Made by a program: the position numbers and the translations under genes. Shown here one piece after another: positions 22,084-35,900 of a DNA stretch of 64,000 bases. Source of the stretch: Escallonia rubra (lineage: Eukaryota; Streptophyta; Magnoliopsida; Escalloniales; Escalloniaceae); the NCBI GenBank assembly GCA_033065855.1, contig JAVXUO010002557.1, forward strand, positions 62,001 through 126,000, written 5' to 3'. Numbering within the stretch: position 1 is the first letter of the stretch; every line of letters starts with the position of its first letter. The notes beneath the pieces were generated by a model. The model had not been told where the DNA came from, made no database searches, and saw only the letters and a list, made by a program, of their open reading frames with translations.

Positions 22084-23996
22084 TGTTGTGGTCCTGTAGT
22101 TTTACATATTACATAATGAAAAATTTTCTTTCATTGGACACAGGTAACAGGTTTGCATTATGTACTGTCTATGAATGGATCTCTCATATTGCATTAGCTA
22201 ATCGCCATGGTTCTATTTGGCTGATAGTTATGATGCTAGTGTTATAGTTTACTACATTTTTAAATATAACTTCGGATCTATATACTGCTTTATCACATTG
22301 TCTGCTGCTTTTAGCTTCTTCGTTGGTCCTGAAACATAACTTTTTTGCAGAAGTTTCGTCGACCAGGGGATTGGGTCCTTGACAACACAAGACTGTAAGC
22401 ACTCAACAGTAATGGCTTGTAGTTGAAATAAGTAATCGCAGGGTGCACCGGTATTAGAGGCAGCAAGCCTTCTTATGGTTTTCTGTATCTTTTTTTTCTT
22501 TTCGGGAATGAGAAATATATAGCATTATGAAAAAGGAAGAGTAACACAGATTAAGTCTAAAAACTAAAAAAACCTAAAAACAAGAAATCAACATAAAAAG
22601 GAGACAACCCCAACCACATAGGCCAACTAAGACTACAAAAATTAAGAGGGAGAGCTCAAAAGGAAGTAGCAACTGCAAGAGAGGGACTTAAGCCTCTACA
22701 ACATCAAACCAATCCTGTTGAAAACCATCCCTCTGATGTAACCCAAAACGAGCTAGTGCTAAAGCCAAACCTTAAACTCAATCTATACCCCTTCCGATGT
22801 GCATTGAATGCAACGGCTAGTTGACTTACTATTCTGCATCTGTACAAACTCTATTACATGGTCCCTGAGATGAGGCTTACTGCTTCGAAACTGTGCAAAC
22901 ATGGTCGATGAAGCTATTAAAATGATGATATGAACACAACGTAATTTAGATAACCACTGCAGGAGCTAGCAAGAAAACATGCTCGTCGATCAAGCTCAAG
23001 TTCGGTAGTGTAAAGGAAGAAACATAAGAACCAACAAGAAACCAGTGAGAGTTAAAAAGCACAAGCCCAAAGCCAAATCTGCTTCCATCATGACTACTCA
23101 TCACTTCCAAGGCACAAGTAATTGGAGCAAACTACATGGAACAAGAACATTGGGAAGGGTAGTATAACTGATAAAGAGGAGGATAAAAGTGATTGGATCG
23201 AATAAAAGGATTGGTATCTAGAGGGAACCAGTAATTGGATATTTAAAATCTTACGAGGTCGGCTCTGATAATTTTTGGAAAATCATGAATCATAACATTC
23301 GAATTCTTGAGGATAGAAGAGAGACTAAAAGGCATAGTTTGAAACACTAAAGCATTTCTACTAATTAACAACGAACAGAACCAAACACCGGATGATTCGA
23401 CCTCATTACTAGAGAAAATATGATCGACAAGAGGATGTACCCAAATCATTTCTACCAATTTTATGTATCTATTTGTATGTATATATTTGCAACACCCTCC
23501 TTAAGACCCTTAGGCCACGGACGGTCTAACGTTATATCATTTTACGATCAATGTAATTCTTCTATTAATCAAAGAAAAAAAGGAAGGGAAAAGAAAATTA
23601 ACCTATAAAGCTGTGTAAAATATTGTGTACCATTTCTTTTAGAAAACGGAATTTTGATAACAAAAAAAATTGAAACTCAGGAGTCCCGTTCTTTCTTAAA
23701 ACAGTTATTCGTAAAAAAACATACACGATAAAGCGAGTATTGATATCAAGTAACAAAAGGAATAAGAACCCCCCCATCCCTGTTGCAAGGCATTTGACTC
23801 GGCTTCTGTTTATGTGATGACATGGAAAGTGATACAAAATGGATGACTTTTTTTTGTTTTTTCCTTGACAAGGATTTGCAGCAACCCATCTATCAGCGAA
23901 AGGGGGACACTTCACAAATTTGTGTACAAAAATTGTTCCATTTGCTGGTTACTCCATAATATTGCTTCCCAGCCAGTGGGCATAAGAAGTGAAAAA
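22084..23996. other. Intergenic region between tRNA-Met and ValRS
   Basis: No gene was recognised. A poly-T stretch at 22490-22500 followed by non-repetitive AC-rich sequence to about 23250 might be an old minus-oriented retroposon with its A tail at about 22490, but I see no coding match. The last 100-200 bp should be the 3' UTR of the leftward ValRS gene. Confidence 0.4.
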
Positions 23997-26900
23997 TCAT
24001 TTGCTTTCGTTTCCTAATTGTTCTGCAGCTTCTTCAACAGACAGAAGTTCTTGCATGAGCTTGGTAAGCTTTGCTACGTTCTCTTGTTGAATATGGGCCG
24101 GAACCTTCTCTTGGTAGCCAGAAGCACTCATTATCTTCTTTAGACTCTCCTGTTGCCTGCGAGAAAAGAAGAAACGTTGTTACTCCACCCACACTGAAGA
24201 TAAAATGCCAACTTGTTTTTGATATATTAAGTGACCAAAAATTGTAAGCCGATAATCAAAGGGTGGCGCCTACCGGCAAGTCTGCTGTAGACTAAAGAAC
24301 TGAATAAACATAAAGGATGCTGATTCCATATAAGCTCAGGTCATAAGTTAAACAGCAAAAATCACATCAGCATATGATTACATGCCAGGGAGAAGAAAAT
24401 AGTTCGTGTGCAACTCGGCTCCAAAGTTATAGATCATCAACGAATCTACCTTAAGCTAGTACCTAGTCTATAATCAGCCCTAATTTATCCAGTATACAAT
24501 TCAGGGAAATGCTATTTCCACCACCCTTTTGTCGATAAAAATGTATTTTATGACAAGTGTTGACCTTTTTAGCAACAAACAAGGGGGTGGGTTACCTTAT
24601 TCAGGACTGGGAATAGCCTCTCCCCATGTTATCAGGTTAAGTTTTAAATAGCCTTTTCAAATAAGATGGCTTTCAGAACTTAAAGAAGTTTTGGACTATC
24701 TCATAGATCAGAGTGGCGTGTTAAGTTTTTCTATTTGATTAACAAGGTCAGGTCTGTCTGCAAAGAACCTTGAGAAGCCACTAACTATAGAAGATGAAAT
24801 GTTGTTACTCCATAAAGATGTCATTAGGCAATCCATGTCAAGTTACCATTCTCAAAGACCTTAAGCTTTAAGAGCAAATTTAGAGAAGAACTTACTTCTG
24901 TATCTCTTCCGTCTTTTTCTTGAGCCTTTCACGTTCTGCTTTGGCATTAAAGGAAGTTGCTTGAAGCTTAAGATACACAGAAAGGAATTCATTTACAACA
25001 TCCACCTTACATTCAGCTGGAGCAGCATCGTCCTCCCTTAAAACCTGATAGATGAGTATTTTGTTGGTAAGAAATGCAACAGCAATTGGCACTTAAAAGA
25101 AAATTTTTAGATTATAGAAGATTGCTAATGTCTCAATAGGTTGAAAATCTCTATTAACGAAGACATGATTGCAGCAAATCAAGGAATGAATATTTCTATC
25201 AAACCGAGCATCAGTAGACAAAGAAGCAAATGTTATATGCCGAGTCGATGCAAAGAGATAAACCAAAGTATCTAACCTTATATGTGGCAGGGGGTAGCTA
25301 TGGGTTAGACACGAAACAAGTTTGTAATCGCTTTCATAATTTGTGGCAACAATTAATGGTAGTTTGGTTGTTCTCAAACTTGAATTGGCTGACTCACTTT
25401 TTATGTAGTCCCTGTCATCGGAAAAGTAGCAACGATATCAGGTATAAGGTTCAAACTCTTGAACTTGGCTATTTGAGCAACGGTATGAACTATCAGATGA
25501 CCTCCCATCCAAGATAGTAGAGCTGATCCAATTTAGAGGGAAATTTACCAGTCACCAAATATATGTCTATTTTGATAGGTGGATTAGGTAGGACTTTGCC
25601 ACACAGCACTAGGCAAATAATATCAAAAGATGTTGTTTGCTAAGAAGGGAAAAAACATCAGTGTTGTTTTAGCAATAAATTAGTGTAAAAGAGCATCCAT
25701 GGTCTACCTATGTTTCTCTTGTAATTTACTGGTGCAGCGGGATTAGTCAAGCTCTATACCCCGGCGACAAACATTATTTATAATTAAGCTTCGCAGTTAC
25801 TGAGGACCCAATTTTACGACCAGTAGAGATTCAGAGTTTATAGTTACTTGAACAGCTTTCAATCTACTCTTTGCCCCTAGCTTTGAAGTACTGGCTACCA
25901 TCTATATCTGTTTGCAGATTGTCACTGTAGGTTTCTAAACCATTATCCGGACTCCAGTTCGAGAATCCTGTGAATTCCGGCAAATGTTTTCTCCCGTCAA
26001 GCTCAAAAGAAGGAGGAACTACAGTAAATTTGGGAAATTAGACGCAATTGTGTACCTTTACAATCCTACCATCAAACCCTTCCATTATCGAGACGGTAAG
26101 AGGGAGATAAGAATCAACTAGACAGAAATCTAAATATTAAGAGTAAACCGCAAAACTCAACCCTTTCAACACTCCTCATCCTTCTGAATTCTCAGTCAAG
26201 GAGCTCCTTAACATCCGAAACCGCCTCAATTTCCCTCTGGGGCTAAACACCCATAAGCAATTTACACGCTCCCGGAACATTGAACAGCTCTGCCCAACCA
26301 AAGCATCAAAACAAAAGCCAACCTGACCAGCTGCAGAACAGCCCACATCAACGCCCACCTTAGACATCAACCAGCCTAAAAAACAGGCCCAAGGACCCCA
26401 TTGAAAGGATCAATAATTGAACCACGTTCGAGCATGTCTCGTAACCAATATTAAGCACTTTGCTAAAACACTTCTTTACTTCCTTCGTATGTACACAAAG
26501 GACTCTCTGACATGCCTCGTATCGAATTGCAAGTATGTGTGAAGCGCGTTATAGGGAAACTGCGAGTTTATAGTGTTTATAACTGCATCTTGAGTACACC
26601 AAAGGGTGTGGAAATGAAACAACCAAATTAAGAAAACCAAAAACTGCCATCTTATCTACAAACAAGAGCATTAAATGAATTCTATACTTGGTCAAGAAAA
26701 TTTCGATGCACAACCAGTACATAAGAAGGGTGTCTTACAAAGTAAAAGAAAACCAACTCATTTAACATGGGGATCAGTGTGCCCACCTTCAAAGATGATA
26801 CACTGGCAAGAGTTGAAATCTCCAGCACGCGGCTTTCAATAACCTCTGCAACCGCAACACTTCTGCAAAGTGCAAAAGCTGCTCGCCTGTACACAAAAGA

Positions 26901-29900
26901 AAAAAGGGCCACGATTATCGAAATCATACCGCAACTCTGCAGCAATTCAAAGAATCTCAAAGAGCACTATATATCTATGTCAATAACAGGCGAGTGAGTG
27001 CACAAGGCACCAGCCACTAAGGAGTCTGAGGAGGGTACGGAGGTAGCCCAGGCAAATGTTCCCAGTTTTTTGACCCTTGACCTTCTGGTCACAATGGAGC
27101 AACATTACCACCTTTCACGGTAAAAAAAACAATGGCTAAGTAAAGGGAGAGGGATCACTAAAACAATTACCTTTCATGTCTTTCATTAGCAGGCAATGAT
27201 TCTCTAAGAGACCTTAGTGATTTCACGGCAGACTCAACTGTATCCATGTCATTCTCTATCCTTTCGTTCGACCAGCACTATAAAAGTAGAACCACCATTC
27301 AGTAGCAGGATAATTGATAATCTAGAGGTAGCATAGGTTATTATATTACCGCTAGTAATCTTTGGCACAACAAATTTCAACCACCACATTATACCTCCCA
27401 CTCACCCTCCCACAGAAAAAAAAAGGATTTTAAAAAAAGAAGAACTGCGAGATTATTGATAAAGGAAGTACATTTGTAGATAGCCTGATAGCAAAATTTA
27501 TATCAGCATCAGTTCAAGTTTTGATGCGTTAATTTATCCATACTAAAACCATCAACAGAAAAATGCCAGTAAATAAATTGTCAATAGATTAACAAAGCCT
27601 TACTTTCCAACGCACAACTAGAGCTCACCTCTACAGTTGATGGATAATCACATATCATTATGGATTCTTTCCTTGTATTATCTTTCGGTGAAGGAAGGCG
27701 CTGCCACAACTCTTCTGTAACAAATGGCATAAAGGGATGGAGCAGCCTTAGCCCATTATCAAGACACACCCACAAGGTATCTTGTGCAGAACTCCTAGCA
27801 GATACGAAGTTTGGATCCTTGCTAGTAAAGTAGGGCTTGATTGCTTCAATAAACACATCACACAGTTGAAATTGCCACCAAAAATACACTGCACTGGCTG
27901 CATCTGAGAACTCGTACGACTCAAGGGATGAAACGGTTTTAAGTATGGCTTTGTTCAGTACTGAGAGTATCCACTGGCAGCTAAATGGCATGTTATTTGG
28001 AACCATCTTTGTTGGAGGGATGAAATCATCTCCAAGTTTGCTAATGGCAAATCGCCCAGCATTCCACAACTTGTTACACCATTGGCGATACCCAACAACC
28101 CTTTGGATATCCAAATTTATTTTATCAGACTACAAGGGCAACGTGAGACACAGTCAGTAGTTAACAACCAAAAGCAGCAAAGGTCAATATTCAGGGGAAA
28201 AAATGATGGTTTAAGTATGAACCTGAGCTGTGTAAGAGACCAGGGCAAATCGAAGCGCATCTGTACCACATTCAACTATACCATTTGGGAAATCCTTCAT
28301 CTGTCCCTCTTTGGCGACCTTCAATTCAGTTGGGTCCAAATTACCCTGCTCCAGTCTCTTATGAAGACCTTCCAGGGTTATTCCATTTATTACTTCGAGA
28401 GGATCGATGACATTACCCAATGACTTGGACATCTTACGACCATGAGCATCACGAATCATGGGATGAAGATAAACCTGTAAATATCAGAAAGAACGTAAGG
28501 CTGGTGATGGCGCGATACAGAACAGAATCTAGCATGACTATGCTTATAGTAAGCTAAAATAGCTCACCTTCCTAAAAGGCACATCACCTCCCAATTTAAT
28601 TCCCAACATGACCATACGCGCAACCCAAAAAAAGAGAATGTCATGCCCGGTTTCAAGGACGGAAGTCGGGTAAAATGCCTTCAGGTCTTCTGTATTTTCT
28701 GGCCACCCCAACACAGATAAAGGAAAAAGACCAGAAGAAAACCAGGTGTCCAGAACATCAGGATCTTGAGACAACTGAAACTTCTTCCCAGGAAACTTCT
28801 GGTTGGCCTCTATTTGCGCCTCTTCCTCGTTTCTAGCAACCATCCAGTGGTCTATGTATGCTCCAAGTCCCTGACGTTCATCATCCATCAATGTCACGTA
28901 CCATGCAGGAACACGGTGACCCCACCAAAGTTGTCTCGAGATGCACCAATCACGAATGTTCTCAAGCCACCTGAGACATTTAAAATGGAGAATCTGAGTA
29001 CAACACAGCCAGTAGAACAACGACGTTAAAGATATCCACTTAATCGATAAAGCACTTAAGCATACAAAAGAAGTCCCCTCAACCCCAAGAAAAGAAAAGA
29101 TCAGGACCAGAACAAGTTTCCTGATCGTCTCCCTCAATTATCTGGACGGTAAGGACAGAATGGACTCCATGGAGAGGTTCCAGATCTCCTGTGATATACA
29201 ACTACATACTTTTGGTAAGTAAAAAGCGGCATTAGTAGGCACTACATAGCTGCATACAGCATGACGCTGCCATAAAGGTAGAGACACACATTTCCTCTGC
29301 CTCACACTCCCATATCACTCTCTGGCCAAAGATGCATCTTCCCCCTCTTCTGCTTATATGAGGACCAACAGCAGAGAAATTCATTAACCGGACTTGGCAA
29401 GGCTAACTATTTCCCAGAACGATGAATAAGTAATAAGACTATAAATTCTCGCGGCCAGGCAATAAGCCAACAAGTTATCTATCCCCACTTTAAGAGGTGT
29501 GAGTCCTCCAAATGGCCTTCCTCCTCCCCTAACCACACATTGTCCCAGAAATGGGGACAACAGCCATCGCCCACTTCAAACTGGACAATAATTCAATTTT
29601 TCCAAACCTTTGCTATTACTATGCCGCAACTCAAGCCATGACTAAAAATATTCATGCATGGCTACACCTGTACAAGGCATCCCTCACAACCACGTACCTT
29701 AACCCTAAGAACCACGGATTCTGGTGCGGGTGCGATACTGGTGCGGATACGGCATTTTTCCAAAAAATAGGATACGGCTGCAGCTGGGATACGGCAAAAA
29801 TTTATTAAAGTATATTATATATGTGTAACAATAGTAATGCTATTCTAGACAAACAATAAGATAGTTTGTTAATTTGGTGGGCTGATTTAGAAATATTGAA

Positions 29901-32900
29901 AGTACATAGCCAAATAAGCTAAAGTTTGTACAAGTTCTGTTATTTCTTAAAACCACGTACCTTAACCCTAAGAACCACGGATTCTGGTGCGGGTGCGATA
30001 CTGGTGCGGATACGGCATTTTTCCAAAAAATAGGATACGGCTGCAGCTGGGATACGGCAAAAATTTATTAAAGTATATTATATATGTGTAACAATAGTAA
30101 TGCTATTCTAGACAAACAATAAGATAGTTTGTTAATTTGGTGGGCTGATTTAGAAATATTGAAAGTACATAGCCAAATAAGCTAAAGTTTGTACAAGTTC
30201 TGTTATTTCTTAAAAGTGGTGGGGCAAGTTTAAAAGATTTTCAATAAAACAGGGACCCAAACATAATAAATAGAAAGTTGGTTACACTTAGAGGTTAGAA
30301 ACCCTAGCTTTTTAACCAGCCGTCACTTTAACCTCAAATAAAAAACCAGCCATCACCTAAACACAGAGATGACAGATCTGTTGACAAAGTTGAGAGCTGC
30401 GACAGCAGCTCTACCACCAGAAGCCCTCGCTGGTGTCCCCTGCTGGTCGCCTCTGCTGCCGGAGACCGTCCGTCGCCTCTGCTGTAGTTTCTGCCGGAAG
30501 ACCATCGTCGCTACCGGCGGAGGTTCTTCCTTCTTCTCTTCTCCTTCTCTCCTCGTTCTTCTTCTTCTTCTTTCACTCCTCTCTGCCAGAAAAGCCCTAG
30601 GTGCGTGTCCCAGCCGTATCCTTGGCGTGTCCCAGCCGCACCCAAGATCCAGAAAATTAATTAAAAATATTTTTAATTTCGGACACACACCCAGTGCGCA
30701 CCCGACGCGCACCCGGTGCCGGTGCTTCACCCAGACTGCCGCACCTGTGCTTCATAGCCTTAACCCCTTCCCACTTCTTGCCAAAAAGGAGAACATACCA
30801 TTTCGCTATTCTATGCCTCTGCAGAACCCTTCAATCAAAAGTCCCTTTCCAATACAACTGATTCAATTCAACCCCCTCACATCACTGCAATGGGATCTAT
30901 TTAAACGAAGCTGAGTTTGAAGTTGCAGATACATAATGCGTTAAAAGGAAACGCAATCCTATGACCTTTGCAATGTTCCGAGAATTGGAATAAAAGAGTA
31001 CATTAAACATTCAGTATTGGGCATGGTAAGATCAGTCATGAGAGTACCTCTTCCATTCAGCAGCATACTGCTTCGGAATGATCTCCATTTTCCTATTGTC
31101 AAGATCGAAAACAGCTTGGAGGGCTTGCTCTGCCAGGCTATTGCAGCTGACATACCACTGAGGCTTTATTATGGGTTCCACAACATCATTGCTTCTTGAA
31201 CACACACCAAGGCGCATCTCATTAGTCTTAGCACCTCTATATAGACCCTAGATGCAAGAAGAACATAAAGATCAACTTTTCTGTAATATATACAGACAAG
31301 ATCCAATATTTTCGCCAGTTTAGATATCCAGGACGAAGGGTAAGAAAGCAAAAAGCAACCACCGCTGGCATGCTAGAATGAAAACAAACTTTAAGAACAA
31401 CTGTTCCTTGTTAAAAGGTATGGTCGCTTCACTTAAACCAGTGCTTCAAATGAACCAAATTAATGAGCATACCTTTGTTTGCAAAGCTGCAGTTACGGCC
31501 TCGCGAGCTTTGAAGCGTGGCATCCCTGCAAACTCTGAACCACCATCGTTGTTTATCTTTCCATCATCACTAAAAATGTTGATAAATACAAGATTGTGGC
31601 GTCTGCCAACCTCAAAATCATTTGGATCGTGGGCTGGAGTAATCTACCAAAACAGATTCATTAACATTGAGACGCAAACACTAAATCAGTAGAAACTTCA
31701 TAAATTTTGGTCTCAAAGGTATATTTGTACCTTAACAGCGCCACTCCCGAAGTTTGGATCAACAAGTATTGCGTCACAAACTATAGGAAGTTTTCTTCCG
31801 TTGAATGGATGAATGGCAAATTTCCCGTGACAATGAGAATATCTTGGGTCCTCAGGATGCACAGCAATTGCAGTATCACCAAGCATTGTTTCCACTCTAG
31901 TAGTGGCCACGACAATCTCTCCCTGTTCTCCTTCCAGAGGGTAAGCAAATGATGTCAAAACACCAAACTCCACTGGTTTTTCATAACCAGGAACCTTTAA
32001 GAGTGTCCTGTCTTTGATATCCAGATAATCTACCTACATTCATCAAAACTTAAAAAATGAAAATTATACTCTTGATTGTGGCATTCTTACTTTAAGGTCA
32101 AACTGATGTGGCTTACTTCTATATCAGATATTGCTGTTCGCAAGACACAATCCCAATTCACAAGCCTCATATCCCTGAGGTAAAACGGAAAAGAAAAAAC
32201 ATCAACATAAAGAGGTAGTCAATTCGAAAGACGAAAGACAATGTACTATCAAGAATATGGAGCCAGAAAGAAATTAGATTCACCGACGAAAGGCAAAAGT
32301 ACGAAAGAGGGCATTTTTATGAAAAAAGAAATAGACTATAATCCCACTTTTTTCTCTTGGATAAGCTGCACAACATAAAGAATGACCATCAGGGTACCAC
32401 CTAATGCTGCAAGTATCAGATACAGAGAGGTTTAGGTTAACCGCAGACCTGACTAGTGGCCTTGTTAGCATGGATTTAAATGCTCTGAGACTCAAGTCCT
32501 TGAACTAATCATGTATAACCCTCTCCACACCACCCTACCTATTCTCAGCTTTCTTTTAACCTGCCAACACCAGCCAAAACCCCCCGCCTCCACCTCATGC
32601 ACCCTACCTTACTCTTTCTAACCAGCACCAACTTGGTGTTTTTGCAGGGGCATCATAATAGCACCTCAAGATTGAAGGGTTGAAAAGGCAAGGGTCATAA
32701 TTTAAGGGGTGATCAACTGCATGATCCCTTAAACAAGAAACATTCATTGTGTAAAAGTACCAATATAAAGTTTGGAAGAAAAGGGAAAGGAAAAAATTTA
32801 AGACCGATGACTGTTCAAATGTAATTCATATGCAATATGTAACTATACCTATAGATCAGACCTTCCTTGTACAGCCTAACAAAAGCCTCTGTTACAGCCT

Positions 32901-35900
32901 TTGATCTTTTTTCATCCATAGTAAAGCACTGTTCAGGAGAAGGGGTAAGGGGAAAACATCAGGAGAGAAAGATCAAATGAACCAACTAGAGAGGCCAACA
33001 CCACTGCATTGACAGCGAAATAAAAAGTGGAATATTTAATCTAGAATCCTACCTCACGAGACCAATCAAGAGAAGCACCCAAGCGACGTAGTTGTTTTAG
33101 TATAGTTCCCCCATACTCATTCTTCCACTTCCACACCTTTCATCAAAGAATCAACAAAAGCAGAAATTTCTTTCATCAAACTGACTAAACTGAGATTAAC
33201 TTGAAGAGATAGAAATTCCTAATAAAGCTAGAACGAATTTGTGATAGCTTAAACTTACTTCTGATACAAATTGTTCCCGTCCTAGGTCGTGCCTGCTCAA
33301 ATGTCTTTCTTTTGCAATCTTCTTCTCAACCACAACCTGCAATTGAGCATTAGGTAACAAAATGAACACATACCATAGTTGTGGAGAAGCAAGAAACCTA
33401 CATTAACATGACGGCGATTTGCAACGTCGTCCCCTCTCCTTTGCTTAGCCCTAAAGTATTTTATGAAACCACAGATATCTAGCTAATTTTAAGTTGATTC
33501 TGTATATGATGAGAAAGAAAATTGCAAAATTTGAGTTAAAGATCCTTAACAGCTTATTTCACCTGTTTAATTGCTTGGTTTGAAGCCTGCAAGACATGAC
33601 AGCCAATATCAATGCCTCTTTCAGCATATGGAGTTCATTCAACTAGTTGATTTCAAGATTGATCAACGAAGAATTGCTAATTGATGATGGATGATAGTGA
33701 ATAAAAGGTATTATACAGCTGCTCAACTTTAACTGGTTGAAATTCATTAAGTTGAAAGTAAGAAAACCAACTTGCTAATTCATACTTTTACCTTTACAAG
33801 ATGGAAAATGATGGCAAGAGAGAGAAAGGGTGTGAAAAATCTGTATCTAATAATTTGACTGATTGAACTGCTTGATTTAGATGGTGGCGTTAAGGTGAAT
33901 CCGGCCTGGAGAAAGTAGCTACAGGAATAGTGGCACCATTAGTGCCTTTCAGTTCTGTGGGATGAGAGACATAAGTTAAAGCGCCTTTTTTTCTCTCTGT
34001 GAAAATGACACAAATTACATATTCTTAATTACTAGCATTCGGCAAGTTGCCTAGGACTAGCAAGGTATACACTCTCCCCTATTAGTAGGTTCACCGATGC
34101 CTAAAATCATACTAGCTTTCTTGTCCTGGAACAGAATGATTCTCATGTCAATTATCGTCATCAACCACCAGTGTTACAGGAAAGGTGAGTTTGATAAGGC
34201 TTCTTTGAGAGCTTAGCCAAACAGTGCAGCTCAACTAAATCAAGGTCAAATATATCCTCCCAGACCTGATTAAGAAGACCTCCCCTCCCCTTAATTGGCA
34301 AAGTCATCAACCGCAAATGACGATGACAAAAAACCCAAAAAAGTTTATAGAGTCAGATTTTTCTTTTTCCTTTTTATTTTCTCCATTCCTATGTAAAAGG
34401 ATCATCTCCGTAGTATGTTTTGGCGTGAAAATGTTTTCAATGGGGACATAAAATGTGAAAGACAGATGAAGGAAAACATTTAGATACTTGTAGTCCTCCA
34501 TGACATTGAAAGGCAACGGCTTGCAGAAGGAAATAGGTATACGTGGATATCTGTTTCACATCTTCTACTCCCTAGGTAGGACTTTCGGAATATCTGGCTG
34601 ATTGTAAAGATCCTGCTATTAAATTCGCTTTTTGCTCCTGCTGCAGCTTTCCTGTCAACAATTCCACACCTCAAACGTAGGACTGAGGTTAAATAGAAAT
34701 GCTATTCCCTTTCCCACCATTTAAATACAGCCATGTGCATCGTGCCATTAATGATACCAGGCACGAATTAAAGCCTCAATGTGTTCTTAACAGATACTCC
34801 CTATTACACATACGGTGGATGAAGCAACAGCCCACACTCCTCTCCACACAGTAATGATCACAACCTCAAAGATTGACTAACAGCCTAAGGGAAAATAAGC
34901 AAGTTATAGAATTAAATTCAGATGGAACCTGCGTTGCTATCCCAGCATGGTCCATTCCAGGCACCCACAAAGTATTGTAGCCAGACATTCTCCGCCAGCG
35001 AATGATTGTATCCTGCACGACATGTATAGAAACAGTAAACTGAGAAAAATAGCAAGAGGTACCAACTAAACTGAAACTTCAAATTGCAAGCCCAAGACCT
35101 GAATAGCGGCAGTAAGGGCATGGCCAATATGTAGGGCCCCTGTTACATTAGGGGGTGGAAGAACCTACAGTTATACAAAAAAAATTAGAAAACAAAAAGA
35201 AAGAAGCTTGTGGAGAACCAAGCACGAGAGATGAGGAGAGCATCATAAATAAAATTAGATCATGGGATGTAAGTTGATAATGAGGGAAGATAAAAAGTTG
35301 TTCGATGCGCCCTTCAACAACATTTTGGAGGCCTTCAACTCTATTTCATTAGTTGAGCAGGAAGGAAAAGAGGAAATGCGGAAAAAGGTATTCCTACATC
35401 TTAACATTATTTAGCAGTTTTTAAGGTTGCGCATACAAGTATCTATATGGTGAAACAAAAGGTCCCTTCTCTCATTCCACTCTCCTAAAATGTCCCCTCT
35501 CAAAAAGTTAAAGTGCCATTAGCTCCAATTGTTTATTTAGTTCAATATGAAAGAGGGCAGGAAAAGAGTAAAAAAAGCGGTTATTTTATCTTTTTTTCAG
35601 GAGACTACTTTATCAGTATAAATACATATATGACATAAACAGAAATAAGTCTTACAACGTAAAAAAAAAGGGTCCCTTCTTTTGTTCCACTTCGTGTCAC
35701 TTACAATGAGAATAATATGGCGGACCCAGAAAATTTGTCGTTCTACAGCTCTTAACCTCTCCTTTCCTCTCCCCTGCTTACCACTGGATGAAAGATCTCC
35801 ATGCCTCCTTTTCTTCCCAGCCCCTCAACTCGCTTCCCAACAACTAAAAGGAGTTTTAGGAGCCATTTGGACATTCCACAAGAAAAGGGCATTTAACATA

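Noticed and set aside
22488..23450. Possible retroposon with poly-T start
   Set aside because: No coding match, no clear second end and no target duplication could be found by eye.
24510..24600. Short inverted CCACCACCCTTTTGT / CAAGGGGGTGG pair as a MITE
   Set aside because: The inverted match is short and imperfect, no target duplication is visible, and the interval is only about 90 bp.
30353..30914. Long open frames on both strands near 30.4-30.9 kb
   Set aside because: They lie inside the MULE-like insertion, in CT-rich and GTGCGG-rich low-complexity sequence, with no recognisable domain.
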